From the NCBI GenBank assembly GCA_934394515.1, contig CAKRRU010000008.1, forward strand, positions 1 through 40,297: 40,297 nucleotides of DNA. The letters run 5' to 3'. The stretch's first letter is position 1. Every line of letters begins with the position of its first letter. The translations under genes were made by a program, and so were the position numbers. Under the pieces are notes generated by a model, which did not search any database, was not told the origin of the DNA, and was given only the letters and a program-made list of their open reading frames with translations. This document shows, one piece after another, positions 16,048 to 25,851 of this stretch. This stretch comes from an uncultured Acetatifactor sp. Its GTDB lineage: Bacteria; Bacillota; Clostridia; Lachnospirales; Lachnospiraceae.

Positions 16048-17574
16048 ATGATAAAAGTATTAATCGTAGATGATGAATATATTATGCGTCAGGGATTGAA
16101 GTACATGATCGACTGGGAGCGGGAAGGTTTCGAAATCGTGGGAGAGGCTACCAACGGTGCGGAGGCATTGCAATGTATCGAAACGCTGTCCCCACAGATC
16201 ATTATCTGCGATATTGTGATGCCGCAGCTGGACGGCGTGGATTTCTCGGAGGCGGTACATCGGATGTATCCGAAGATCCAGACGATTATCTTAAGCGGCT
16301 ATGACAAATATGAATATGTGCGGCACACGCTGATCAATGGTGTGGTGGATTATATCTTAAAGCCCACGCTGAATCCGGAAGAACTGCGGAAGGCATTACA
16401 AAAAGCAGTGGATCGCATTCCGGGAGCCAAGATGGGTGCAAGTTCCGGAGAGGTACATTATGAGCATTTGGTAGAGCGCTATCTGCTGGGACATGACAGT
16501 GAGTGGAATGGGGAAGCGGACAGGAAAATATTTCCGCAGTCCTATCTGCGGCTGCTTGCGGTAACCGGCGGCAGGGAAACGGACAATGATCAGAGTATTC
16601 ACGAAGTATTGTATCAGAAATTAGTAAGAGAACTGGAAGGAGAGGCATTTGCTACTGCGGGAAAATTGTGGCTGTCTCTGAAAGAAGGCATGATCTGCAT
16701 TGCTTTGAACTATGAATTGTCGGTGGAAAAGAATATTTTGGCGGCTTTAGAGGATGTTATGCCCAAACTGCAGCTGTTGTGTCCCGGTGTGTTCAGTGTT
16801 CTGAGCAGACGCATAGATCGTCCGGAGAAACTTCGAGAATTATATCAGCAGGATATTTTGAAAAACGCGGAGAAGGCATTTTACTATAAAGGCAACAGCT
16901 TTCTGGTCGTGACCGGCGGTACGGAAGAGGATGCAAAACAGATTGAAAAATTTGATTTCTTCAAATATAATCACATGCTGAATAACAAGCAGTATAAAGA
17001 AGCCGTTACGCTTCTTGGAGAATATAATGTCCGTGCTGTGGAAGGACAGATGGACGTCTATCGCCTGAAGAATCAGATCAAGAATATGATTTATCATTTC
17101 CTGGATTTCTTACAGTTGGGAGACGAGGTGCAGGAGGAATGCCGGAAGAAATATTTCAGAGCCATTAATAAAGCGCTCTATGCCGAGGACTATCTGGAAT
17201 GCGTAGACGGTATTTTGTGCGAGATAGAAAAATTATCCGGTCAGAACGGGCAGCAGACAGATGAACGGATTGACAAAATACTGGCATACATAGAGAAAAA
17301 TTACAAGGAAGACCTGAAACTGGAAGACCTGGCCAGTGAATTTTCATTTAACTATCATTATCTGTCGGCATATTTCAGCCAGCAGATGCAGGAGGGATTC
17401 AGCGATTACCTGAATCGTGTGCGCATCAATCAGGCGTGCAGACTGTTGCAGGAGAGCAGCCTTCCCATTTCTCAGATCAGCAGTGAAGTAGGATATGCAG
17501 AGCACAGCTATTTTTGCCGTGTATTTAAGAAGATCACAGGAGAGACACCGTCGGTATGGAGACGAAACGCGTAA
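16048..17574 (+). CDS. YesN-type response regulator (REC + AraC-type DNA-binding domain)
   Basis: The 508-residue protein has an N-terminal receiver domain (residues 1-125) with the acidic pair Asp8-Asp9, phospho-acceptor Asp55 in IIICDIVMPQLDG, and the conserved Lys in DYILKPT. The middle 270 residues are a less conserved linker region found in YesN-type regulators. The last 100 residues hold two helix-turn-helix motifs of the AraC family (LEDLASEFSFNYHYLSAYF and QISSEVGYAEHSYFCRVFKKITG). It overlaps the histidine kinase gene by 19 bases, so they are coupled. It most likely activates the sugar ABC transporter downstream. Confidence 0.92.
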   Translation: MIKVLIVDDEYIMRQGLKYMIDWEREGFEIVGEATNGAEALQCIETLSPQIIICDIVMPQLDGVDFSEAVHRMYPKIQTIILSGYDKYEYVRHTLINGVVDYILKPTLNPEELRKALQKAVDRIPGAKMGASSGEVHYEHLVERYLLGHDSEWNGEADRKIFPQSYLRLLAVTGGRETDNDQSIHEVLYQKLVRELEGEAFATAGKLWLSLKEGMICIALNYELSVEKNILAALEDVMPKLQLLCPGVFSVLSRRIDRPEKLRELYQQDILKNAEKAFYYKGNSFLVVTGGTEEDAKQIEKFDFFKYNHMLNNKQYKEAVTLLGEYNVRAVEGQMDVYRLKNQIKNMIYHFLDFLQLGDEVQEECRKKYFRAINKALYAEDYLECVDGILCEIEKLSGQNGQQTDERIDKILAYIEKNYKEDLKLEDLASEFSFNYHYLSAYFSQQMQEGFSDYLNRVRINQACRLLQESSLPISQISSEVGYAEHSYFCRVFKKITGETPSVWRRNA

Positions 17575-19370
17575 GAGAAGACAGGAAAAAAGAGTGGTGG
17601 AACAGTTTCTCCGTCAGGATTCTGGGAATGGTTCTGCTTGGAATCCTCCTGATCGCCGTTCTGGTCAGCTGCATGGTATTGGGGATGTCTAAGAAAGTAT
17701 TTACCGATACTTACGGCAGATCCCAGGAAAAGGTATTTTTACAGGTGGAAGAGGAATGGAACTCTTTTCATAAGAATCTGCAGAACATCACAGATGCCAT
17801 TGATGCAAGCTGGGCTTTCCGCCTGTATCTGACGGAAGGAGATCATTTCGACAATGTGCGGACATTCCAGAATATCTATCAGATGGAGAAAGACCTGGAA
17901 CAGAGTAAGGCTTCGGATCTGGAACGATTGAATATTCTGGTCATGGGAGTCGGAGGAAAGCATTATCTGTCCAGAACGGAGACGATTACGGCAACGGATC
18001 AGGAGATCTGGGGCAGCAGACCGGTACTTCTCGCAATACAGGAACCGGAGATCCTGCATTATACGTATTCTCATGGAGCGTATACGGCGACAGGACGGGA
18101 CACGGATGTGATCATTGTGTCTAAAGCACTGTATTATCATGAGAGTAAGGAAATCTACGGTGTGGTATTGATCACACTGTCCATGGATGAACTGAAACGG
18201 TATTATGATTATTTTACTACGGACAATACGAACATTTACCTGGTGGATGAAGAGAACCGTATTATTTGTTCCAGTGATGCCTCAAAAGTAGGAACAATAG
18301 CGGACAGCGCATGGTATCGACAGGCAGAGGAGACCGGGCAGGGGAGATTCCGGATGCGGGAAAACGGCGTATCGCTCACGGTAATGCAGCGGGAACTGCA
18401 ATATCTGGGCTGCAGGCTGTATGGCGTGACAGATAATGATATGGCACTGGGGCGTCTGTATAATATGCCTCTTTTGATCCTGTTGTGTGCCGCAGTGGGA
18501 GCGGTCATATTGCTATTATGCCTTGTTTATACCAGGAAGACGTTGCGGCCATTGTCGGAGCTGGTGCAGCGCATGGGTGAGATCCGCAAGGGAGATTTTG
18601 ACCAGTATATGCCTGTGGAGGGAACGACGGAAGTACAGGAGCTGGCATCTACCTACAACTATATGCTGGATGACCTGCAAAGCTATATCAATGAACTGAT
18701 GGAGACGCAGAAGGCGCGGAGAAAATCCGAGATCAAAGCACTGCAGATGCAAATCAATCCGCACTATATTTATAATACCCTGGCCAGTATCAAGTGGCTG
18801 GTTTATCAGAATGACAGAGACCGGACGGTACAGACCATTGATGCGTTTATCAGCCTGCTTAGAAACACAATCAGCAATACGGATGAATTTATCACCATAG
18901 ATCAGGAAGTGCAGAATCTGGAAAACTATATTCTCATTAACCATACCCGTTACGGGGATGCGGTGCAGGTGGAATTCTACGTGTCCGGGAATTGCAGAGA
19001 CTGTCTGCTGCCGAAGATGATTTTGCAGCCGTTCGTGGAGAATGCCTTTTTCCATGCATTTCCGTCCGGTCGCAGCGGTACGATCGAGATCTATATGAAG
19101 CAGAAGGAAGAGGAACTGGAGCTCCGGATCGTGGATGACGGTGTTGGCATGGAGCAGAACCGTGCCGAGGAAGCGGTCAAGCAGGACAGAAACAAGGAAC
19201 ATTTTTCCGGAATCGGTATCCACAATGTACAGGAACGACTGGAACTGCTGTATGGAAAACAGTACGGGGTGTCCGTAAACAGCAGCCCGGAAGAGGGAAC
19301 GGAAGTTATCATACGCCTGCCGGCAAACAGACGGCAGGAAGAAGGGAGCCGGAAAGAAGATGATAAATAA
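17556..19370 (+). CDS. YesM/LytS-type sensor histidine kinase
   Basis: The 604-residue kinase has an N-terminal membrane helix (about residues 23-45), an extracytoplasmic sensor of about 250 residues and a second helix at about 307-327 (LLILLCAAVGAVILLLCLVY). A HAMP domain, a His_kinase domain and a C-terminal HATPase domain follow. The phosphorylated His is His403 in MQINPHYIYNTLASIKW. The ATP lid contains FVENAFFHAF and VDDGVGMEQN. Its start codon lies inside the end of the regulator gene, preceded by CAGGAGAG. Its stop lies inside the following solute-binding protein gene. The kinase probably reads sugar availability at the surface. Confidence 0.93.
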   Translation: METKRVREDRKKEWWNSFSVRILGMVLLGILLIAVLVSCMVLGMSKKVFTDTYGRSQEKVFLQVEEEWNSFHKNLQNITDAIDASWAFRLYLTEGDHFDNVRTFQNIYQMEKDLEQSKASDLERLNILVMGVGGKHYLSRTETITATDQEIWGSRPVLLAIQEPEILHYTYSHGAYTATGRDTDVIIVSKALYYHESKEIYGVVLITLSMDELKRYYDYFTTDNTNIYLVDEENRIICSSDASKVGTIADSAWYRQAEETGQGRFRMRENGVSLTVMQRELQYLGCRLYGVTDNDMALGRLYNMPLLILLCAAVGAVILLLCLVYTRKTLRPLSELVQRMGEIRKGDFDQYMPVEGTTEVQELASTYNYMLDDLQSYINELMETQKARRKSEIKALQMQINPHYIYNTLASIKWLVYQNDRDRTVQTIDAFISLLRNTISNTDEFITIDQEVQNLENYILINHTRYGDAVQVEFYVSGNCRDCLLPKMILQPFVENAFFHAFPSGRSGTIEIYMKQKEEELELRIVDDGVGMEQNRAEEAVKQDRNKEHFSGIGIHNVQERLELLYGKQYGVSVNSSPEEGTEVIIRLPANRRQEEGSRKEDDK

Positions 19371-20688
19371 AAATCATAAGAGAAAAATCCGGCGTCCCAA
19401 AGGCTTGGGATGTAAGCTGTTGATCGGTATTTTACTGATGACGACTTTCCTGGGCGGCTGTGGAAACCGGGCTGTTACAGAAAATCCACAACGGGAAGAA
19501 ATCGTGATCTGGACCTGGGATGAGACTTTTAATGTGAAAGCAGCAAAAACAGCGGCAAAGATGTATGAAGAAGAATATCCGGACCTGCGGCTCCAGGTGA
19601 TCACTAAGGAACGTGAGGAGATTCAGGCGGATGTCAAAAACCTTTTGTCCGCAGAACTGTATGAAGATCTGCCGGATATCATTATGCTGGAGGATTACGA
19701 TGTGCAGGAGATGCTGGCACAGTTCGATGATGAATTCGTGGATCTGACAGACCGGATGAACTATGATAAATTTGTGGACTATAAGAGAAAATTGTGTTCC
19801 CGGAACGGCAGAATGTATGGGATTCCCTTTGACAGTGGGACAGCGGCACTCTTTTACCGCGCGGATCTGCTTGCGGCGGCAGGATATACGGAAGAAGACA
19901 TGCAGAATCTGACATGGGACAGATACATCGAGATCGGGGAAGAGGTCTACCGGAAGACGGGAATCCCCATGCTGACGCTGGATCCTACGGATTTTCCTCT
20001 CGTGAGAGTCATCATGCAGAGCTGTGGACAGTGGTATGTCGGGGAGGATGGCGCAGCGGTCACGATTGCGAGTAACCGGGCGCTGTATCAGGCAATGGAG
20101 ATTTACAGACGACTGTTGGAGACGAATGTGGGACACAGCGTGAACGGCTGGAATGAATTCATCTCCGCATTCCAACAGGGAGAAGTGGCTTCTGTGATCA
20201 GTGGTGGGTGGATCATATCCAGTATCAAGGCGAGACCGGAGCAGGAGGGACTGTGGCGGATCGCACAGATTCCCGTAGTTGCGGAGAATGAAGCCGCGGT
20301 AGCGGCCTCCAATGTAGGCGGCAGCGGCTGGTACGTGCTGAAACATTCCGCACATTCCGAAGCGGCCACGGATTTCATTGTTTCCATGTTCGGAGAGAAC
20401 GATGCACTTCTGGATCAGCTGATCACGGAGATCGGAATCGTTCCGGCGGTGAAAAATCCTACTATGTTTGCCAATTACGAGACGCAGGATCCATTCTTCG
20501 GAGGGCAGCAGGTGACAAAGCTGCTGACGGAGCTGGAGACACAGATCCCGGTAGTGAATTACGGGAGTAAGACCTATGAAATAGAAGATATTCTGGAAGC
20601 GGAATTCCAGAATGTCTTGGTAGATGATGATCTGCAGACCTGTTTGCACAGGGTGCAGGAAAAAGCGGAAGCGGTTGCCAGGGAGTAA
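19360..20688 (+). CDS. Solute-binding lipoprotein encoded with the kinase (likely sensor partner)
   Basis: The 442-residue family 1 extracellular solute-binding protein has a basic N-terminus and a lipobox LGGC (Cys34). It overlaps the kinase gene by 11 bases. It is clearly a paralogue of the transporter's binding protein encoded 250 bases later. Both share the order VWxWDxxFNV, GxPxDSxTxxxxYRxDxLxxAGYT, TWxxxIEIGxxVxxKTGxPMLT and xISGGWI/INGSWI. Because this one is fused into the signalling operon, I infer that it presents sugar to the kinase rather than to the permeases. It could instead simply be a second transport receptor. Confidence 0.9.
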   Translation: MINKNHKRKIRRPKGLGCKLLIGILLMTTFLGGCGNRAVTENPQREEIVIWTWDETFNVKAAKTAAKMYEEEYPDLRLQVITKEREEIQADVKNLLSAELYEDLPDIIMLEDYDVQEMLAQFDDEFVDLTDRMNYDKFVDYKRKLCSRNGRMYGIPFDSGTAALFYRADLLAAAGYTEEDMQNLTWDRYIEIGEEVYRKTGIPMLTLDPTDFPLVRVIMQSCGQWYVGEDGAAVTIASNRALYQAMEIYRRLLETNVGHSVNGWNEFISAFQQGEVASVISGGWIISSIKARPEQEGLWRIAQIPVVAENEAAVAASNVGGSGWYVLKHSAHSEAATDFIVSMFGENDALLDQLITEIGIVPAVKNPTMFANYETQDPFFGGQQVTKLLTELETQIPVVNYGSKTYEIEDILEAEFQNVLVDDDLQTCLHRVQEKAEAVARE

Positions 20689-20937
20689 TCCCGACAGCCG
20701 TTTTTCTTGCTATAAAAGAAAATTGGTAACCCTTCAGATCTTCCTTCGCAAAATTGTATCTTCGTAAAATAAGAAAATTTTCTAAAAAAAGTGCAACTTA
20801 TTTTTCAAGTATCCCAATTAAGTGAAAATTGTGATTAACATAGTGTTACCGTCCGGCACTTCTAAAATGGTAAGCTCTTATTGTAAACGAAATACCACTG
20901 AAAAAGCGGTGGAAACGAACAAAATTGGGAGGTTACT

Positions 20938-22302
20938 ATGAAGAAAAAAGTATTATCGATTCTGATGACAGCCATGATGGCTCTGTCCCTTGCAGCTTGC
21001 GGCAGCACAGACAACGGTGCGGCACCTGCGGCAGGAACCGAAAGCCAGACACAGGCAGCAACCGAGAGCACAAAGACAGATGCAGAGGCACCTGCCGGAG
21101 AGCAGACCTTAAAAGTATGGTGCTGGGATTCCTTTAACGTAGATGCAATGAAGACTGCAGGGGCTATGTATGAAGCAGAGCATCCGGGAGTATCCATTGT
21201 TGTAGAGGAGACCTTATCCAAGGATATCCAGACGATTGTACAGACCTGCGCCATGAGCGGCCAGCTGGACTCTCTGCCTGACGTATTCCTGATGGATGAC
21301 CAGGTATTTACCAAATATCTGCAGAACTATCCCGAAGTATTCGCAGACCTGACCGATTCCGGAATCGCCTTCTCTGATTTCGCAGCTTCTAAGGTAGCAA
21401 ACTCCGTAAGTAATGGCAAGAACTTCGGTGTCCCTTACGACAGCAACACGGTTATTGCCTGCTATCGTACCGATTATCTGGAGCAGGCAGGCTATACCGT
21501 AGATGACCTGACCGACATCACCTGGAATCAGTTCATTGAGATCGGTAAAGTGGTAAAAGAAAAGACCGGTATGCCGATGCTGACCAATGTACAGGGCGAG
21601 CCTGATCTGTTAAACATGATTTTACAGTCCGCAGGCATCTCCGTATTCGATGAAAACGGCAAGATCGATCTGGTAGACAACGAAGGCTTAAAGGAAGCAA
21701 TGAATGTTTACATGACGCTGGTCAAGGAAGGCATTCTGCAGGAGCAGGTAGACTGGTCCGGTTATCAGGGCTCTATTAATAACGGTACGGTAGTAGGTAC
21801 GATTAACGGTTCCTGGATCTGTGCAACCATCATGTCCACCGACCAGGCAGAGCAGGAAGGCAACTGGGCAGTGACCAACATGCCGAAACTGAACGATTAT
21901 CCCGGTGCTACCAACTATTCCGCACAGGGCGGTTCCACCTGGGCAGTGTGCTCCGCAACCAAGAACTATGATCTGGCTGTAGATTTCTTCAAGACCACCT
22001 GGGCAGGCAGCACAGACTTTTATGACAGCATTCTGACCGACCTGGGTGCAATCGCAACCTATCTGCCCGCAGCAGACAGCGAGGCTTATAATCAGAAGTC
22101 CGCATATTTCAGCGATGACACTATTTATTCCAAAATCGTATCCTACGGCGGCAAGATTCCTACTGTTAACAAGGGCATCTACTGGACAGAGGAAAAAGAA
22201 GCACTGGGTATTGCACTGTCCAAGGTTATTAACGGTAAATCCGATCTGGATGCAGCAATCGCCGAGGCACAGTCTACCGTAGAATTCAATACCGGTGAAT
22301 AA
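20938..22302 (+). CDS. Sugar ABC transporter solute-binding lipoprotein
   Basis: The 454-residue family 1 solute-binding protein has a short signal peptide and a lipobox LAAC (Cys21), then a low-complexity Ala/Thr/Glu linker and the two-lobed binding domain. The ribosome binding site GGGAGG is strong, as is usual for abundant binding proteins. The 249 bases before it hold no gene. They are AT-rich and may contain the regulated promoter, with candidate -10 CATAGT near 20838, but I cannot fix it. The two permease genes follow directly. It likely delivers an oligosaccharide, which cannot be specified from sequence alone. Confidence 0.95.
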   Translation: MKKKVLSILMTAMMALSLAACGSTDNGAAPAAGTESQTQAATESTKTDAEAPAGEQTLKVWCWDSFNVDAMKTAGAMYEAEHPGVSIVVEETLSKDIQTIVQTCAMSGQLDSLPDVFLMDDQVFTKYLQNYPEVFADLTDSGIAFSDFAASKVANSVSNGKNFGVPYDSNTVIACYRTDYLEQAGYTVDDLTDITWNQFIEIGKVVKEKTGMPMLTNVQGEPDLLNMILQSAGISVFDENGKIDLVDNEGLKEAMNVYMTLVKEGILQEQVDWSGYQGSINNGTVVGTINGSWICATIMSTDQAEQEGNWAVTNMPKLNDYPGATNYSAQGGSTWAVCSATKNYDLAVDFFKTTWAGSTDFYDSILTDLGAIATYLPAADSEAYNQKSAYFSDDTIYSKIVSYGGKIPTVNKGIYWTEEKEALGIALSKVINGKSDLDAAIAEAQSTVEFNTGE

Positions 22303-22334
22303 GGACGACTAAAAATAGAAAGGATTGTTCAGCT

Positions 22335-23234
22335 ATGAGAACTTCCGGGAGAACATCAAAACGACTTACCATCAATCAAAAATATAGTCTGACCGGCTGG
22401 GGCTTTTTAGCCCCGGCTGCAATCCTGATCTGTGTGATGAATTTCTATCCCATGGTTCAGGCGCTGATTCTTTCTTTCCAGACAGGTATCGGCAACAACC
22501 TGAAATTCGGAGGTTTCAGCAACTATGCCAGACTTTTGAAGGATCCGGTATTTACCACAGCGCTGGTAAATAACTTCGTGTATCTGATCATCCAGGTACC
22601 CATCATGCTGGTGCTGGCATTGATCCTGGCATCGGTACTGAATATGAAGGATCTGAAGGGAAAAGGAATCTTCCGTACGGCGATATTCCTGCCCTGTTGT
22701 ACTTCCCTGGTATCGTATGCCATTATTTTCAAGACGTTATTTTCTTATGACGGCTATGTAAATACTGTCCTGATGAATCTTGGTTTCATCAGTGAGAGAG
22801 TCAACTGGCTCAGCCAGGAAGGCAGCGCCAAGGTGATCATCATTCTGGCACTGATCTGGAGATGGACCGGTTACAACATGGTATTTTACCTGGCAGGATT
22901 GCAGAATATTGATGATTCTCTCTATGAGGCAGCGAAGATCGACGGCGCCAATGCGGTACAGTCTTTCTTCAAGATTACAGTTCCCATGCTGAAACCGACG
23001 ATCCTTTTAACGACGATCATGTCTACCAACGGTACCTTACAGCTCTTTGATGAGTCTGTGAACCTGACAGGTGGCGGACCTGCCAATTCGACACTTACCA
23101 TGTCACATTATATTTACAAGGCATCCTTCGAGTATAACCCGCAGTTCGGTTATGCGGCAGCTATGTCTTATGTGATCTTTGTCCTGGTGGCAATATTAGC
23201 CTTTGTACAGATGAAAGTGGGGGATAAGAGATGA
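22335..23234 (+). CDS. Sugar ABC transporter permease (MalF/UgpA type)
   Basis: The 299-residue inner-membrane permease has about six membrane segments. The ATPase-contact EAA loop is YEAAKIDGANAVQSFFKITVPML, with the usual Glu-Ala-Ala and Asp-Gly. It starts 32 bases after the binding protein gene. It overlaps the second permease gene by 4 bases (ATGA). Together they form the heterodimeric channel of a CUT1-family importer. No ATPase gene is present at this locus, so a shared MsmX-like ATPase is expected elsewhere. Confidence 0.95.
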   Translation: MRTSGRTSKRLTINQKYSLTGWGFLAPAAILICVMNFYPMVQALILSFQTGIGNNLKFGGFSNYARLLKDPVFTTALVNNFVYLIIQVPIMLVLALILASVLNMKDLKGKGIFRTAIFLPCCTSLVSYAIIFKTLFSYDGYVNTVLMNLGFISERVNWLSQEGSAKVIIILALIWRWTGYNMVFYLAGLQNIDDSLYEAAKIDGANAVQSFFKITVPMLKPTILLTTIMSTNGTLQLFDESVNLTGGGPANSTLTMSHYIYKASFEYNPQFGYAAAMSYVIFVLVAILAFVQMKVGDKR

Positions 23235-24040
23235 AACGAGTAAAAAAAATAGCGGCTTATGTGTTTTTGACAATAGCGTCCGTTATCTCTGTATTCCCGT
23301 TGTACTGGATGATTTCGGCTGCCACCAATAACAGCACGGATGTACTGGGAGGAAGACTTCTTCCCGGGCTCCACTTAATTGAGAATTACAAGGAACTGAT
23401 CCTGCAGCAGAATGTGGGAAGATCCTTTGCTAATTCGTTGTTTTATTCTTGCACACTGAGCCTGTTGTCCCTGCTAGTCTGCTCCATTGCCGGCTACGGC
23501 TTCGAGGTGTACCATGATAAATGGAAAGACGGAGTAATGTCGATCCTCCTGTTAGCTATGATGGTACCCTTCGCGGCAACCTTAATCCCCCTGTTTAAAT
23601 TATTTACCGGCCTGGGACTGCAGAGCACCTGGATTGCTTATATCCTGCCGACGATCTCCACTCCTTTCCTGATCATGCTCTTTAGACAGAGCACCAGAAC
23701 CTTCCCAAGGGAGATCATAGAGGCGGCCAGAATCGACGGGCTCAGTGAAATCAAGATTTTTGCACAGCTGTACTTCCCTACCATGAAGTCCACCTATGCG
23801 GCAGCTATGACGGTAACCTTCATGAATGCATGGAACAACTATCTGTGGCCCAAGGTCATCATGATGTCTGCGGATTCCCAGACGATGCCGATGATGGTAG
23901 CCAACCTGTCTGCCGGCTACAGCATTGATTACGGTGTGCTGATGTTAGGCGTGCTGATCTGTTCACTGCCGACGGGAATCCTGTTCCTGATCTTGCAGAG
24001 AAGCTTTACCAACGGTATTCTGGGTGCGGTGAAAGGATAA
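23231..24040 (+). CDS. Sugar ABC transporter permease (MalG/UgpE type)
   Basis: This 269-residue second permease has about six membrane segments and the EAA loop IIEAARIDGLSEIKIFAQLYFP. The start overlaps the stop of the first permease gene by ATGA, giving coupled translation. It ends the transport operon, and a strong terminator follows 25 bases later. Confidence 0.95.
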   Translation: MKRVKKIAAYVFLTIASVISVFPLYWMISAATNNSTDVLGGRLLPGLHLIENYKELILQQNVGRSFANSLFYSCTLSLLSLLVCSIAGYGFEVYHDKWKDGVMSILLLAMMVPFAATLIPLFKLFTGLGLQSTWIAYILPTISTPFLIMLFRQSTRTFPREIIEAARIDGLSEIKIFAQLYFPTMKSTYAAAMTVTFMNAWNNYLWPKVIMMSADSQTMPMMVANLSAGYSIDYGVLMLGVLICSLPTGILFLILQRSFTNGILGAVKG

Positions 24041-24065
24041 AACAGAATAAGGAAACGTATTTTTC

Positions 24066-24107
24066 AAAAGGCGGAAAGTGCATGACAATGTATTTTCCGC
24101 CTTTTTT
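24066..24107 (+). terminator. Terminator of the sugar ABC operon
   Basis: AAAAGGCGGAAA (24066-24077) pairs with TTTCCGCCTTTT, and the stem is followed by a run of six T. It lies just after the last permease gene. Confidence 0.88.
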
Positions 24108-24116
24108 ATGGATTTA

Positions 24117-24145
24117 TTGAGGGAATGGCCGAAATGGGGTATAAT
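24117..24145 (+). promoter_or_regulatory. Promoter of the cardiolipin synthase gene
   Basis: TTGAGG (24117-24122) and TATAAT (24140-24145) are separated by 17 bases. They lie 45 bases before the ATG at 24190. Confidence 0.7.
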
Positions 24146-24189
24146 GAGCGTAGTAATATTAAGAAATAAATCACGGAAAATGAGGGGCT

Positions 24190-25662
24190 ATGAGTAATAC
24201 GTTAGAAATGTTGAATACCGGTGTGCACTTTTTCCTCACCCATCTGGTGATCTGGAATATGCTGTTTGCCATCGTGATCGTCTTTTTCCAGAGGCGCGAT
24301 CCCAAGAGCGTCTGGGCGTGGCTTTTGCTGCTGTACTTTATTCCGGTGCTGGGCTTTGTATTTTACCTGTTGCTGGGGCAGGATATGCATAAGCGGAAAA
24401 TGTTCCGGAACAAGGAAGTGGAAGACCATATCGGGGAAGACATCCGCAGACAGGAGTATCGTCTGAAGACCGGGGACGAACAGGAACTGGACGAGAATAT
24501 CAAGGGCTATGAAGATCTGGTCATGTATAACCTGGAGACCGGAAGCGCGGTGCTGACCAAGGATAATAATGTGGATATTTTCATTGACGGCAATGAAAAA
24601 TTCCGCGCACTGAAAGAAGACCTGCGTAAGGCGGAGCATTTTATTCATATCCAGTATTACATTATCAAAAATGATGTGGTATTCAATGAAATCAAGGATA
24701 TTCTGATCGAGAAAGCAGCGCAGGGTGTGGAAGTCCGGGTGCTGTTCGACGCCATGGGCTGCCGGTCCGTGCGGCACAGCTACTGGAAAAAGCTGAATGC
24801 AAAGGGAGTGCAGACGGCGGAATTCTTCCCGGCACTGCTTCGAAGACTTCAGCTGCGTATCAATTACCGCAACCATCGTAAGATCGTCGTGATCGATAAT
24901 AAAGTGGCTTACGTCGGCGGCTTCAATGTGGCCAAAGAATATATTGATCTGGATGAAAAATTCGGTCACTGGAGAGACACGCATCTGCGGATCCGCGGCA
25001 GTGCGGTATTAAGTTTACAGGTGCGGTTTATCCTGGACTGGAACTATGCAGCCGGAGAAAATCTGCTGGAGAAGAAAGCATTGTTTCAGGGGACACGAGC
25101 CGGGAATCGGGATCATTGCGATCTGCAGATCATCAGCAGCGGACCCGATAAGACGACACAGCAGATCCATGACAACTACTTACGTCTGATCAACAAGGCA
25201 CAAAAAAGCATCTATATCCAGACACCGTATTTTATCCCGGATGAAGCCATCCTGAATGCACTGATGATCGCTGTGAAATCCGGAATCGAAGTGAATATCA
25301 TGATCCCGTGCATGCCGGATCATCCGTTTGTCTATTGGGCGACGTATTCTTATATCGGTGATATGGTCATGGCGGGAGCGAACTGCTACACTTACAACAA
25401 CGGATTCCTGCATAGCAAGGGCATGATCGTGGACGATAAAGTGTTGTGTTACGGAACCGCCAACATGGATATCCGCAGTTTCGCATTGAATTTTGAAGTG
25501 AATGCGGTGATCTATGATGAGAAAAAGGCGAAGGAAATGGTGGATATTTTCCGGAAAGATCTGGAAGTCTGCCGCCAGATCACGAAGGATTATTATGCAG
25601 GCAGAAAGCTGAAAATACGCGTGAAGGAGCAGGTATGCAGACTGCTGTCACCGCTTCTGTAA
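24190..25662 (+). CDS. cls: Cardiolipin synthase (phospholipase D family)
   Basis: The enzyme joins two phosphatidylglycerol molecules to cardiolipin at the membrane. The 490-residue protein has two N-terminal membrane helices (about residues 12-35 and 42-60) and then two phospholipase D domains. Each HKD motif is intact: HRKIVVID in the first domain and HSKGMIVDD in the second, near RSFALNFE. A GAGGGG site precedes the ATG. It is monocistronic, with its own promoter. Clostridia often carry several cls copies. Confidence 0.94.
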   Translation: MSNTLEMLNTGVHFFLTHLVIWNMLFAIVIVFFQRRDPKSVWAWLLLLYFIPVLGFVFYLLLGQDMHKRKMFRNKEVEDHIGEDIRRQEYRLKTGDEQELDENIKGYEDLVMYNLETGSAVLTKDNNVDIFIDGNEKFRALKEDLRKAEHFIHIQYYIIKNDVVFNEIKDILIEKAAQGVEVRVLFDAMGCRSVRHSYWKKLNAKGVQTAEFFPALLRRLQLRINYRNHRKIVVIDNKVAYVGGFNVAKEYIDLDEKFGHWRDTHLRIRGSAVLSLQVRFILDWNYAAGENLLEKKALFQGTRAGNRDHCDLQIISSGPDKTTQQIHDNYLRLINKAQKSIYIQTPYFIPDEAILNALMIAVKSGIEVNIMIPCMPDHPFVYWATYSYIGDMVMAGANCYTYNNGFLHSKGMIVDDKVLCYGTANMDIRSFALNFEVNAVIYDEKKAKEMVDIFRKDLEVCRQITKDYYAGRKLKIRVKEQVCRLLSPLL

Positions 25663-25720
25663 AGTTGTTCATCTGCTCATATTTTACAATAGAAAAGTGC
25701 TAGGAAAACAGCAGGGAATG

Positions 25721-25729
25721 TGTTATAAT
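25721..25729 (+). promoter_or_regulatory. Extended -10 promoter of the FKBP lipoprotein gene
   Basis: TGTTATAAT is an extended -10 element (TG, one base, then TATAAT at 25724-25729). It lies 122 bases before the ATG. There is no clear -35, as is allowed for extended -10 promoters. Confidence 0.5.
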
Positions 25730-25851
25730 GGCGGTTGCATAAGCAATTCTGCCGGAGAAAACGCCTTGAACAGTTGGAAAACGTTGTACCGGGTTCGCAG
25801 AAATGATATGCGCAGAATATCAGGATATAGAAAGGTATAGGAAGCAACAGA

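Noticed and set aside
19432..20649. A 405-codon open frame on the minus strand opposite the first solute-binding protein
   Set aside because: It is a mirror of the real gene's codon bias, has no ribosome binding site, and its composition (many His, Arg, Cys, Gln) is not protein-like. The same holds for the long antisense frames opposite pyrD, sipL, gntR and murI.
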